From: Kitasatospora sp. MAP5-34
GTDB taxonomy: Bacteria; Actinomycetota; Actinomycetes; Streptomycetales; Streptomycetaceae
Length of the DNA stretch: 64,000 nt
Assembly (NCBI RefSeq): GCF_029894335.1
Contig: NZ_JARXZC010000020.1
Coordinates: 1 to 64,000, forward strand
Direction: 5' to 3'
This document shows positions 52,359 to 64,000 of the stretch, in pieces. The translations under genes were made by a program, and so were the position numbers. Numbering within the stretch: position 1 is the first letter of the stretch; the number at the start of each line of letters is the position of its first letter. The notes under the pieces are model-generated. The model saw only the letters and a program-made list of their open reading frames with translations. It was not told the origin of the DNA and did not search any database.

Positions 52359-53816
52359 TCAGAACGGGAACCTGCTGCGCTCGTGCTGGATGGAGATCCA
52401 CTTCAGCGTGGTGAACGCCTCCACCGTCGCGTCGCCGTTGAGGCGGCCGACACCGGAACTCTTCTCCCCGCCGAAGGGGACGATCGGCTCGTCGTGGATC
52501 GTGCCGTCGTTGATGTGGATCATGCCGGTCTCGATCTGCTGGGCCAGCCGCACGCCGCGCTCGATGCTGCCGGTGTGGACGGCGCCGCTGAGGCCGAACG
52601 GGGTGTCGTTGGCCAGCCGGACGGCCTCGTCCTCGCCGTCGAAGGGGACCAGCAGCACCACCGGGCCGAAGATCTCCCGGTGCAGGATGGGTGCGTCCTC
52701 GGCCAGGCCGGTGAGCACCACCGGGTCCATCAGCGTGCCGACCGTGGCGCCGCGCAGCAGGACGATGGCGCCGTCCGCCACGGCCGCGTCGACCTGCGCG
52801 GTGATGGCGTCGGCCTGGGCGGTGTTGATCAGCGGGCCGATCTGGGTCTCCGGGTCCTGCGGGTCGCCGACCTTCAGCGAGGCCGTCTTGCGGACGAACT
52901 TCTCGGTGAACTCCGCCAGCACCTTGACGTCGACCAGCACCCGGTTGGCGGCCATGCAGACCTGGCCCTGGTGGGCGAAGCGGCTGAACACGGCGGCGTC
53001 CACGGCGTAGTCGAGGTCGGCGTCGTCCAGCACGATCAGGGCGCTGTTGCCGCCGAGTTCGAGTACGGTCCGCTTGAAGTGCCCGGCGGCCACCTGGGCG
53101 ACGTGCCGGCCGACCTGGTCCGAGCCGGTGAAGGCGATCACCTTGGGCACCGGGTGCTCGATGAAGGCATCACCGATCTCCGCGATGTCGGTGAGCACCA
53201 CGTTGAGCACGCCAGCCGGCAGGCCGGCCTCCTCGAAGATCTTCGCGATCAGCGTGCCGCCGGTGATCGGGGCGTCCTGGTGCGGCTTGAGGACCACGCC
53301 GTTGCCGAGTGCCAGCGCAGGCGCGACGGCCTTGAGCGACAGGAACAGCGGGAAGTTGAACGGGCTGATCACGCCGACCACGCCGACCGGGAGCCGGTAG
53401 AGTCGGTTCTCCTTGCCGTCCACCGGCGAGGGCAGGATCCGGCCCTCGGCGCGGAGGGCTATCTGCATCGCCTCGCGCAGCGCGTCCTTGGTGAGCGACA
53501 GCTCGAAGGCGGCCTTGAGCGCGGTGCCGCCGAGCTCGGCGATGATCGTCTCGGTGATCTCCTGCTCGCGCTCCTCGATGATCCGGATCGCCCGCTCGAA
53601 GACCAGCCGGCGGGCGTACGGGTTGAGCTTCCCCCAGGGCTTCTGCGCGCGCTCCGCCGCCCGGTACGCCTGGTCGACCTCCTCGACGGTGGCGATGGTG
53701 ATCGAGGCCAGCTTCTCGCCGCTGTACGGGTTCAGGTCGACGATGTCCCAGCGACCGCTGCCCGGCCGCCACTCACCATCGATGTACTGCAGTGACAGTT
53801 CCGAGAAGTAGGACAT
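52359..53816 (-). CDS. Aldehyde dehydrogenase (benzaldehyde/vanillin dehydrogenase-like)
   Basis: 485 residues, NAD(P)-dependent aldehyde oxidation to a carboxylate. The cofactor loop VGVISPFNFPLFLSLKAVAPAL, general base Glu in LELGGNSALIV and nucleophile Cys in FAHQGQVCMAANRV are present. The overall sequence is closest to benzaldehyde and vanillin dehydrogenases, judged by eye. GAAAGGGA lies about 6 bases before the ATG reading MSYFSELSLQYIDG. It lies 65 bases downstream of the XRE gene on the same strand and could be co-transcribed. Confidence 0.9.
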   Translation of the reverse strand: MSYFSELSLQYIDGEWRPGSGRWDIVDLNPYSGEKLASITIATVEEVDQAYRAAERAQKPWGKLNPYARRLVFERAIRIIEEREQEITETIIAELGGTALKAAFELSLTKDALREAMQIALRAEGRILPSPVDGKENRLYRLPVGVVGVISPFNFPLFLSLKAVAPALALGNGVVLKPHQDAPITGGTLIAKIFEEAGLPAGVLNVVLTDIAEIGDAFIEHPVPKVIAFTGSDQVGRHVAQVAAGHFKRTVLELGGNSALIVLDDADLDYAVDAAVFSRFAHQGQVCMAANRVLVDVKVLAEFTEKFVRKTASLKVGDPQDPETQIGPLINTAQADAITAQVDAAVADGAIVLLRGATVGTLMDPVVLTGLAEDAPILHREIFGPVVLLVPFDGEDEAVRLANDTPFGLSGAVHTGSIERGVRLAQQIETGMIHINDGTIHDEPIVPFGGEKSSGVGRLNGDATVEAFTTLKWISIQHERSRFPF

Positions 53817-53881
53817 CTGATCCCTTTCACCGAGGGGACGAGCACCCCTACAAGTTGACGGATCATCATCGTACTTATCTG

Positions 53882-54748
53882 TTAAAGCTCCTGGAGGGCC
53901 GACTCGAGAAGTGTCAGGGTCCGATCCGGCGGCAGGCTCTCTTCCCGGAGCCGCTCCATGGCCGTGGTGTACTCGGCGACCTCGGCCGGCTTGTCGAGGT
54001 AGAGCGCGGTGGTGAACTGCTCCAGGTAGACCAGATCGTGCAGGTCGGGCCCGGGGAAGCCCAGGACCGAGAAGGCGCCGCTCTGCGCGGCGAGCCCGTC
54101 CGTACCCAGCGGCATGACCTGCAGCGTCAGCCGGGGCAGCGCGGACAGCTCGATCAGACGGCGGAGCTGGTGGCGCATCACCTCGGGCCCGCCGCAGAGC
54201 CGGCGCAGCGCAGCCTCGTCCACGATGGCCAGGATCTCGGGGCCGTCGGCGCCGAGCAGCAGGTGCTGACGTCGCAGCCGGACGGCGACCCGGCGCTCGA
54301 TCTCCTCGGGCGGCGCGGCGGAGTTGCCGAGCAGGATCACGGCGCGGGCGTAGTCCTCGGTCTGCAGCAGCCCGTGGATGAACTGGGCCTCGTAGCTGCT
54401 GATCGTCCGGGCGGACTCCTCCAGCCCCAGGTAGGTCTGGAACCAGGGCGGCACCACGTCGCTGTAACCGTGCCACCAGGCAGGGGTGTTGGTCTCACCG
54501 ACCAGGTCGAGCAGGGCAGCCCGCTCGGCCTCGTCGTCGACGCCGTAAAGGGTGAGCAGGTCGGCGACATCGCGCTGTTTGAAACCGACCCGGCCGAGTT
54601 CCATCCGGCTGATCTTCGATTCGGAACCCCGGATCGAGTAGCCGGCGTCCTCTCTGGACACCCCTCTCGCCTCCCGGAGGCGGCGCAACTGGGAACCGAG
54701 CTGCATACGCCGCGCGGTCGCGCCGGTACCCGCCTGCACGCCGGTCAT
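53882..54748 (-). CDS. XRE-family regulator with DUF5753 domain (Scr1-type)
   Basis: 288 residues. The N-terminal HTH (about 16-70, GSQLRRLREARGVSREDAGY and ESKISRMELGRVGFKQRDV) is followed by the DUF5753 domain (about 100-285, SYEAQFIHGLLQTEDYARAV and QVMPLGTDGLAAQSGAFSVL). Such proteins are numerous in Streptomyces and often precede a small DUF397 gene; none is seen here. GGAGG lies 9 bases before the ATG. The stop is TAA, uncommon in this window. Confidence 0.9.
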   Translation of the reverse strand: MTGVQAGTGATARRMQLGSQLRRLREARGVSREDAGYSIRGSESKISRMELGRVGFKQRDVADLLTLYGVDDEAERAALLDLVGETNTPAWWHGYSDVVPPWFQTYLGLEESARTISSYEAQFIHGLLQTEDYARAVILLGNSAAPPEEIERRVAVRLRRQHLLLGADGPEILAIVDEAALRRLCGGPEVMRHQLRRLIELSALPRLTLQVMPLGTDGLAAQSGAFSVLGFPGPDLHDLVYLEQFTTALYLDKPAEVAEYTTAMERLREESLPPDRTLTLLESALQEL

Positions 54749-54902
54749 TCGTATCAGCCTCCGCCTGTGGTCCGTGCTCCGCCCCGGGCGAAGTCTGCCA
54801 GTTCCGGCCTCCGCCGGACCAGCAAACGGTCCCGTTACCGGCGGACTGTCAGAAACCGCACAGCTTGGGCACCGGGCCCGGGCCCGAGGGGAAACACGGA
54901 AC

Positions 54903-54942
54903 GGCGCCTGCCCCCAACTTGGTCGGGGAGGGGGCAGGCGCC
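54903..54942 (-). terminator. gltBD operon terminator
   Basis: GGCGCCTGCCCCC (54903-54915) pairs perfectly with GGGGGCAGGCGCC (54930-54942) around a 14-base loop, about 125 bases past the gltD stop. The rest of the 54749-55067 spacer shows no gene. Confidence 0.8.
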
Positions 54943-55067
54943 GAAGGACCGCATTGGCCCGGCAGCTCTGGCGGGTCGGCGGGTGGAGCAGCCGGACGGG
55001 GAACATCCGGCGGTAATGGGTGAGGGATTTTTCAGCCACCCCGAGGGTCAGCCACCTCAAGGGGCGG

Positions 55068-56520
55068 TCAGACCACCAGGGGGCGGTCGGTGGGGCGGAT
55101 CGGTGCGGGCAGGGCGGTCTTGCCACCCAGGTACTTGTCCACGGCGGCGGCCGCGGACCGGCCCTCGGCGATGGCCCAGACGATCAGCGACTGGCCGCGC
55201 CCGGCGTCACCGCAGACGTACACGCCATCGACACTGGTGGCGAACGCTGCGTCCCGGTCGATATTACCCCGGGCGTCGAGTTCGACGCCCAGCTGCTCGA
55301 CCAGGCCGTTCCGGACGTCGGTGCCGGTGAAGCCCATCGCCAGGGTGACCAGCTGCGCCGGGATCGAGCGCTCGGTGCCCTCGATCGGCTGGAACCGGCC
55401 GTCCTTGAACTCGACCTCGACGAGGTGGAGTTCCGAGACGTTGCCGTCCTCGTCGCCGGTGAAGTGGGTGGTGTTGACCGCGTAGACGCGCTCACCGCCC
55501 TCCTCGTGCGCCGAGGTGACCTTGTACGTCATCGGCATGGTCGGCCAGGGCTGGTGTCCGGGGCGCTCGTCGCTCGGGCGCGGCATGATCTCCAGCTGGG
55601 TGACCGAGGCCGCGCCCTGCCGCAGGGCCGTGCCGAGGCAGTCGGCGCCGGTGTCGCCGCCGCCGATGACGATGACGTGCTTGCCCTTGGCGCTGATGGG
55701 GGGCTCGACGAAGTCGCCCTCCTGCACCTTGTTGGCCAGCGGCAGGTACTCCATCGCCTGGTGGATGCCCTTGAACTCCCGGCCGGGGACGGGCAGGTCA
55801 CGGGCGGTCGTCGCACCGGCCGCCAGCACCACCGCGTCGAAGCGCTCCCGCAGCTGCTGCCCGGTGATGTCCTCGCCGACGTGCACGCCGGTACGGAAGC
55901 GGGTGCCCTCCGCGCGCATCTGCTCGATGCGGCGGTTGATGTGGCGCTTCTCCATCTTGAACTCGGGGATGCCGTAGCGCAGCAGGCCGCCGATCCGGTC
56001 GGCGCGCTCGTACACCACCACGGTGTGCCCGGCCCGGGTGAGCTGCTGGGCGACGGCGAGCCCGGCGGGGCCGGAGCCGACGACGGCGACGGTCTTGCCG
56101 GAGAGGCGCTCGGGGATCTGCGGGGTGACCCCGCCACGGTCCCATGCCTTGTCGATGATGGTGACCTCGACGTTCTTGATGGTCACCGCGTCCTGGTTGA
56201 TCCCCAGCACGCACGCGGACTCGCAGGGAGCCGGGCAGAGGCGGCCGGTGAACTCCGGGAAGTTGTTGGTCGCGTGCAGCCGCTCGATCGCGCCGGTCCA
56301 GTCCTCCCGGTAGGAGAGGTCGTTCCACTCGGGGATCAGGTTCCCGAGCGGGCAGCCGTTGTGGCAGAACGGGATGCCGCAGTCCATGCAGCGGCCGGCC
56401 TGCTTGGTGATGATCGGCAGCAGACTGCGTTCGACGTAGACCTCGTTCCAGTCACGAAGCCGGACATCGACCGGTCGCCGCTCGGCGAGCTGCTTGGGCG
56501 TGGTCAGGAAGCCCTTCGGG

Positions 56521-56528
<8 letters not shown>
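55068..56528 (-). CDS. gltD: Glutamate synthase (NADPH) small subunit
   Basis: 486 residues. The N-terminal Fe-S domain holds [17 protein letters not shown] and [12 protein letters not shown], the cysteines of two [4Fe-4S] clusters. The FAD motif is [17 protein letters not shown] and the NADPH motif is [13 protein letters not shown]. It feeds electrons from NADPH to GltB, which makes two glutamates from glutamine and 2-oxoglutarate. The GTG start lies inside the end of gltB (8-base overlap), so the two are coupled. Confidence 0.96.
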
Positions 56529-61125
<4,597 letters not shown>

Positions 61126-61191
61126 CGGCTCTCCCGTCGTCGTCTTTTGGCAAGTGCGTGTTGGCAATAGGGACGACGTTGGCCCTCTGCG

Positions 61192-61207
61192 ATTTCGTGC
61201 AGGTTAC
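61192..61207 (-). promoter_or_regulatory. GlnR-like box upstream of gltB
   Basis: On the minus strand GTAAC-N6-GAAAT (61207-61192) matches one a-site/b-site pair of the actinobacterial GlnR consensus GTNAC-N6-GAAAC at 9 of 10 fixed positions. It lies 67-82 bases upstream of gltB. A second flanking pair is not seen, so affinity may be low. GlnR control is an inference. Confidence 0.5.
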
Positions 61208-61578
61208 ATGATGCCGGAAATCCCGAGAAGTGGAATATCCCGTCCACATCGCGGACACAGTTCCCAGCTCAGAGGCTATTACCAGCCAGTAGCCGGAAGG
61301 GGGAAGGCGAGCGTTCGTCCGCGCGCTGCCACCAGTGTGCCCGGGCCGGACGGCAGCGAAACAGGGGCGAAATCCCCCGTCCACATTCCGGAATCGGCAC
61401 CACCTAGGATTCCACCCCCGGCAACCGACCGCCAGGCACGAATCTGTGGGCCAACTCGTCCACTGGCGAGGTTAGGCCAGGTCAACGGGCTTAACCCATG
61501 TGCGGAACGTCACGCATCCACCGGCATACCCATGCAGCACCCTGTCACATCGCACGAACCCATCCGGGTGGCTAACCA

Positions 61579-61650
61579 CAAGGGGCGCGGCGAACTGCGC
61601 GACCAGCCACGCACCTCGTAGTGCCCTGGTCACACAGCTCCCCGCGCCCC
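61579..61650 (+). repeat. Dispersed intergenic repeat, copy D
   Basis: AAGGGGCGCGGCGAACTGCG followed by CGACCAGCCACG matches copy B closely. Its GGGGCGCGG (61582-61590) pairs perfectly with CCGCGCCCC (61642-61650), so this copy can form a hairpin at the 3' end of the VIT gene. The remainder of the 61126-61672 spacer holds the gltB promoter region and no supported gene. Confidence 0.65.
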
Positions 61651-61672
61651 GATGGGACCCGCACGGCGCGGA

Positions 61673-62416
61673 CTAGCCGACGTGCCCGCCGATGAGAAGA
61701 CCCAGCACGTACGTCACGCCGGCCGCCGCGCCACCCAGCAGCAGCTGCCGCAGACCACTGAACCACCAGGCCCGGGCCGTCACCCTGGCCACCACCGCGC
61801 CGCAGACGAAGAGCCCGATCAGCGACAGCACCAGCGCCGGCACCAGCGAGGTGGCACCCAGCAGGTACGGCAGCAGCGGCAGCAGCGCGCCCAGCGCGAA
61901 GCAGACGAACGAGGAGGAGGCGGCCACCAGCGGCGACGGCAGGTCGTGCGGGTCGATGCCGAGTTCCTCGCGGGCGTGGATCTCCAGCGTCTGGTCCGGG
62001 TCCGCCGAGAGCTGCCGGGCGACCTCGTGGGCGAGCGCGGGCTCGACGCCGCGCGACACGTACAGCTGCGCCAGCTCGGCCAGCTCACCGTGCGGGTTGC
62101 GGCTCAGCTCCAGGCGCTCGGCCTCGATCTCCGCCTCGACCAGCTCGCGCTGCGAGGCGACCGAGGTGTACTCCCCCGCCGCCATCGAGCAGGCACCGGC
62201 GGCCAGCCCGGCCAGGCCGGTCAGGATCACCGCGCTGTTGCCGACGTTGCCACCGACCACGCCCGTCATCAGCGCGAAGTTGGACACCAGGCCGTCCATC
62301 GCACCGAAGACGGCGGGGCGCAGCCAGCCGCCGTTCACGTCCCGGTGGTGGCCCTCCACGGGTATCCGGGGCTTGGGCTGCTCGTCGGCAACGGGCTCGG
62401 CAATGGTTGTGCTCAC
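61673..62416 (-). CDS. VIT1/CCC1 family transporter (Fe/Mn transporter-like)
   Basis: 247 residues with about five hydrophobic helices. VFGAMDGLVSNFALMTGVVGGN and MAAGEYTSVASQRELVEAEI are the family signatures; the loop after them (about 90-160) is the cytoplasmic metal-binding region rich in Glu. Family members export Fe(II) or Mn(II) from the cytoplasm. The GTG start has GGAGG 10 bases upstream; an in-frame ATG further upstream adds 42 residues of low-complexity sequence and is unlikely. No clear iron box was seen upstream. Confidence 0.88.
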   Translation of the reverse strand: MSTTIAEPVADEQPKPRIPVEGHHRDVNGGWLRPAVFGAMDGLVSNFALMTGVVGGNVGNSAVILTGLAGLAAGACSMAAGEYTSVASQRELVEAEIEAERLELSRNPHGELAELAQLYVSRGVEPALAHEVARQLSADPDQTLEIHAREELGIDPHDLPSPLVAASSSFVCFALGALLPLLPYLLGATSLVPALVLSLIGLFVCGAVVARVTARAWWFSGLRQLLLGGAAAGVTYVLGLLIGGHVG

Positions 62417-62567
62417 GGTGTTACAGCCTCCGAATAGATGTCCCCCCGGCGGTGGGCCGGCCCGGCCCGGGCCGTGCTGGTGGCCGCCCGCAGGGCTCTC
62501 ACTCTGTTGAACGTAGTCGGATGGACTGGCACATTCCAGCAAAGTAAGGCTGTCCGAACAGCGCGAA

Positions 62568-62597
62568 GGCCGCCGCCAGACAAGCTGGCAGGCGGCC
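62568..62597 (-). terminator. lgt terminator
   Basis: GGCCGCCGCCAG and CTGGC-A-GGCGGCC form a 12-bp stem with one bulged A and a five-base loop, 21 bases past the lgt stop. Confidence 0.85.
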
Positions 62598-62618
62598 CGG
62601 ACGCGGCGCGGAGGCAGG

Positions 62619-63530
62619 TCAGGAGTGGTTCTTCAGGTCCTTGTCCAAGTCCTTCTCCAGGGCCTGGTCATTCTCGTCGGACTGGGTCAACTCGGGCTCG
62701 TGGGCGGCCGGATCGATCGAGTCGGGGGCCTCCCGTCCGGGGCGCTTGCGGCCCACGATCAGCAGGTAGGCCATCGCGCCGGCGAAGACCACGATCGAGG
62801 TCCAGTCGTTGAGCCGCAGGCCCAGGATGTGATGCGCCTCGTCGATCCGCAGGTACTCGATCCAGGCCCGGCCCACGGTGTACGCGGCGACGTACAGCGC
62901 GAAGGCGCGGCCGTGGCCGAGGGTGAACCGGCGGTCGGCCCAGAGCACCAGCAGCGCCACGCCGACGCACCAGAGCGACTCGTAGAGAAAGGTCGGCTGG
63001 AAGATGCCGTCGGTGATCGTGCCGTCGGGGTTGACCTTGTGGATGTGCAGACCCCAGGGCAGCGTGGTCGCCTTGCCGTAGAGCTCCTGGTTGAACCAGT
63101 TGCCCCAGCGGCCGCAGGCCTGCGCCAGCGCGATGCCCGGCGCGATGGCGTCGGCGTACGCGGGCAGCGGGACCCCTCGGCGGCGGCAGCCGATCCAGGC
63201 ACCGACCGCGCCGAGCGCGATGGCACCCCAGATGCCGAGGCCGCCCTCCCAGATCTTGAAGGCGTTCCACGGGTCCTTGCCGGGCCCGAAGTACAGCTGG
63301 TTGTCGGTGATCACGTGGTAGAGGCGGCCGCCGACCAGGCCGAACGGCACCGCCCAGACGGCGATGTCACCGACCGTGTGCTTGGCACCGCCCCGGGCGA
63401 CCCAGCGCTTGCTGCCGAGCCAGACGGCCACGACGACACCGATGATGATGCAGAAGGCGTACGCGCGCAGCGGGACTGGCCCCAGATGGAGGACGCCTCG
63501 CGACGGGCTCGGAATGTAAGCGATATTCAT
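62619..63530 (-). CDS. lgt: Prolipoprotein diacylglyceryl transferase
   Basis: 303 residues, integral membrane, about seven helices. It transfers diacylglycerol to the lipobox Cys of prelipoproteins, such as LivK in this window. The signature GRWGNWFNQELYG (about 136-148), GGRLYHVITDN with the conserved His/Arg region, and WIEYLRIDEAH are diagnostic. A charged C-terminal tail (about 265-303, acidic and Lys-rich) extends beyond the core. The ATG reads MNIAYIPSPSRGVL; the ribosome binding site is weak. Confidence 0.95.
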   Translation of the reverse strand: MNIAYIPSPSRGVLHLGPVPLRAYAFCIIIGVVVAVWLGSKRWVARGGAKHTVGDIAVWAVPFGLVGGRLYHVITDNQLYFGPGKDPWNAFKIWEGGLGIWGAIALGAVGAWIGCRRRGVPLPAYADAIAPGIALAQACGRWGNWFNQELYGKATTLPWGLHIHKVNPDGTITDGIFQPTFLYESLWCVGVALLVLWADRRFTLGHGRAFALYVAAYTVGRAWIEYLRIDEAHHILGLRLNDWTSIVVFAGAMAYLLIVGRKRPGREAPDSIDPAAHEPELTQSDENDQALEKDLDKDLKNHS

Positions 63531-63597
63531 GGCAAGGTCGACGCTACCGTGCGCGCGCCGCTGATCTGGCACCGGCGCCGGTCACAGCTTGCGAACA

Positions 63598-63638
63598 GAC
63601 GGCCCGCCGCACCCCGGAGCGGGGTACGGCGGGCCGTC
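63598..63638 (-). terminator. Terminator of the DsbA-like gene
   Basis: GACGGCCCGCCG (63598-63609) pairs perfectly with CGGCGGGCCGTC (63627-63638). An inner ACCCC/GGGGT stem closes a GGAGC loop. It starts 21 bases past the gene's stop. Confidence 0.9.
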
Positions 63639-63658
63639 GTCGTCCGGGGTGCGGCGCC

Positions 63659-64000
63659 TCAGGGGGACGGCGTGGCGCTCGGCTGCGCTGTGCTGCTCGG
63701 TGCGGTGCTGCCGCTCGGTGCGGCGGTGCTGCTCGGGGCCGGGCTGGCGGACGCGGCTCCCGTGGTGCCCAGGGGCTTGCCCTGGTTGGCCGCGTCGATC
63801 CACTTGACCAGGTTGTCCGGGCTGATCTCCTCGTCGCCCTTCTTCGGGTAGATCGGGGTGCCGTTCAGCAGGATGGTCGGGGTGGACTTGTAGCTGGACT
63901 TGTCGAAGTCCTGCTGCACCGCCGACACCCAGCCGCTGTACTTGTTGCTGTTGACGCAGCTCTCGAAGACCGGGGTGTCCAGGCCCGGGACCTGCTTGGC
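63659..64000 (-). CDS. DsbA-like thioredoxin-fold protein, C-terminal part (runs off window end)
   Basis: The last 113 residues are visible. The segment VFESCVNSNKYSGWVSAVQQDFDKSSYKSTPTILLNGTPIYP carries the cis-Pro loop (STPTILLNG) of the Thioredoxin_4/DsbA family. The active-site CxxC lies outside the window. After the domain, about 30 residues of Ser, Pro, Ala and Thr form a low-complexity tail, probably an extracytoplasmic linker or disordered end. The gene lies upstream of lgt on the same strand, a neighbourhood I recall from Streptomyces. A role in thiol-disulfide exchange outside the membrane is inferred. Confidence 0.82.
   Translation of the reverse strand, partial: AKQVPGLDTPVFESCVNSNKYSGWVSAVQQDFDKSSYKSTPTILLNGTPIYPKKGDEEISPDNLVKWIDAANQGKPLGTTGAASASPAPSSTAAPSGSTAPSSTAQPSATPSP

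Noticed and set aside
62417-62618. Iron box upstream of the VIT1/CCC1 gene
   Set aside because: The sequence there has no match to TTAGGTTAG-type half-sites on either strand beyond a few bases.

Overview
The window is high-GC actinobacterial chromosome of the Streptomycetaceae (Streptomyces or Kitasatospora). This rests on very high GC at third codon positions, frequent GTG and TTG starts, GTGA and TGATG start/stop overlaps, Tat substrates, an ANTAR response regulator, an XRE regulator of the Scr1/DUF5753 type, and a dispersed intergenic repeat with the core GGGGCGCGGGGAACTGCGCG. From memory, the gene order coaE - rpsA - methyltransferase/hrpB - polA - thioesterase - liv operon - ANTAR regulator - pyk - gltDB - VIT - lgt matches the conserved core of Streptomyces chromosomes. 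I could not verify this by search.

Layout. 0-4 kb: a Tat/ferrous-iron EfeUOB uptake operon on the minus strand, with EfeU and EfeO fused and an iron box upstream, then a SAV2148-type HEPN protein. 4.4-10.8 kb: glgX-treY-treZ, converting glycogen or maltodextrin to trehalose. 10.8-13 kb: a split transketolase pair divergent from a SoxR-type [2Fe-2S] regulator with a MerR-style 19-bp-spacer promoter. 13-19.4 kb: a methyltransferase, a VOC protein, coaE, a phosphodiesterase-like enzyme, a YtcJ-type amidohydrolase, an MBL-fold hydrolase/MarR divergent pair, and a tiny secreted peptide. 19.4-30.7 kb: an MMPL exporter, ribosomal protein S1, a methyltransferase-HrpB helicase pair, DNA polymerase I and a hotdog thioesterase. 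31.4-37.3 kb: a complete branched-chain amino-acid ABC importer (livKHMGF) with translationally coupled genes.

37.6-44 kb: the ANTAR regulator and pyruvate kinase flank a roughly 4-kb accessory segment. It starts at a tRNA gene with a Leu-type CAA anticodon on a class-I body. It then carries a free-standing HTH-LAGLIDADG homing-endonuclease-like gene, a nitrilase-fold protein that lacks the catalytic Lys and Cys, and a divergent XRE regulator/methionine aminopeptidase pair sharing a 22-bp operator. This is the most unusual part of the window.

44-55 kb: a Tat-exported 5'-nucleotidase, a DoxX/HxlR pair, an MFS transporter divergent from an ArsR-like regulator, an FAD monooxygenase, a purple-acid-phosphatase-like enzyme, an aldehyde dehydrogenase and a Scr1-type XRE regulator. 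55-61 kb: glutamate synthase gltBD with a GlnR-like half-site upstream. 61.6-64 kb: a VIT1/CCC1 family protein, lgt, and the 3' end of a DsbA-like thioredoxin-fold protein. Most convergent gene ends carry strong GC-rich hairpins, which are listed individually.
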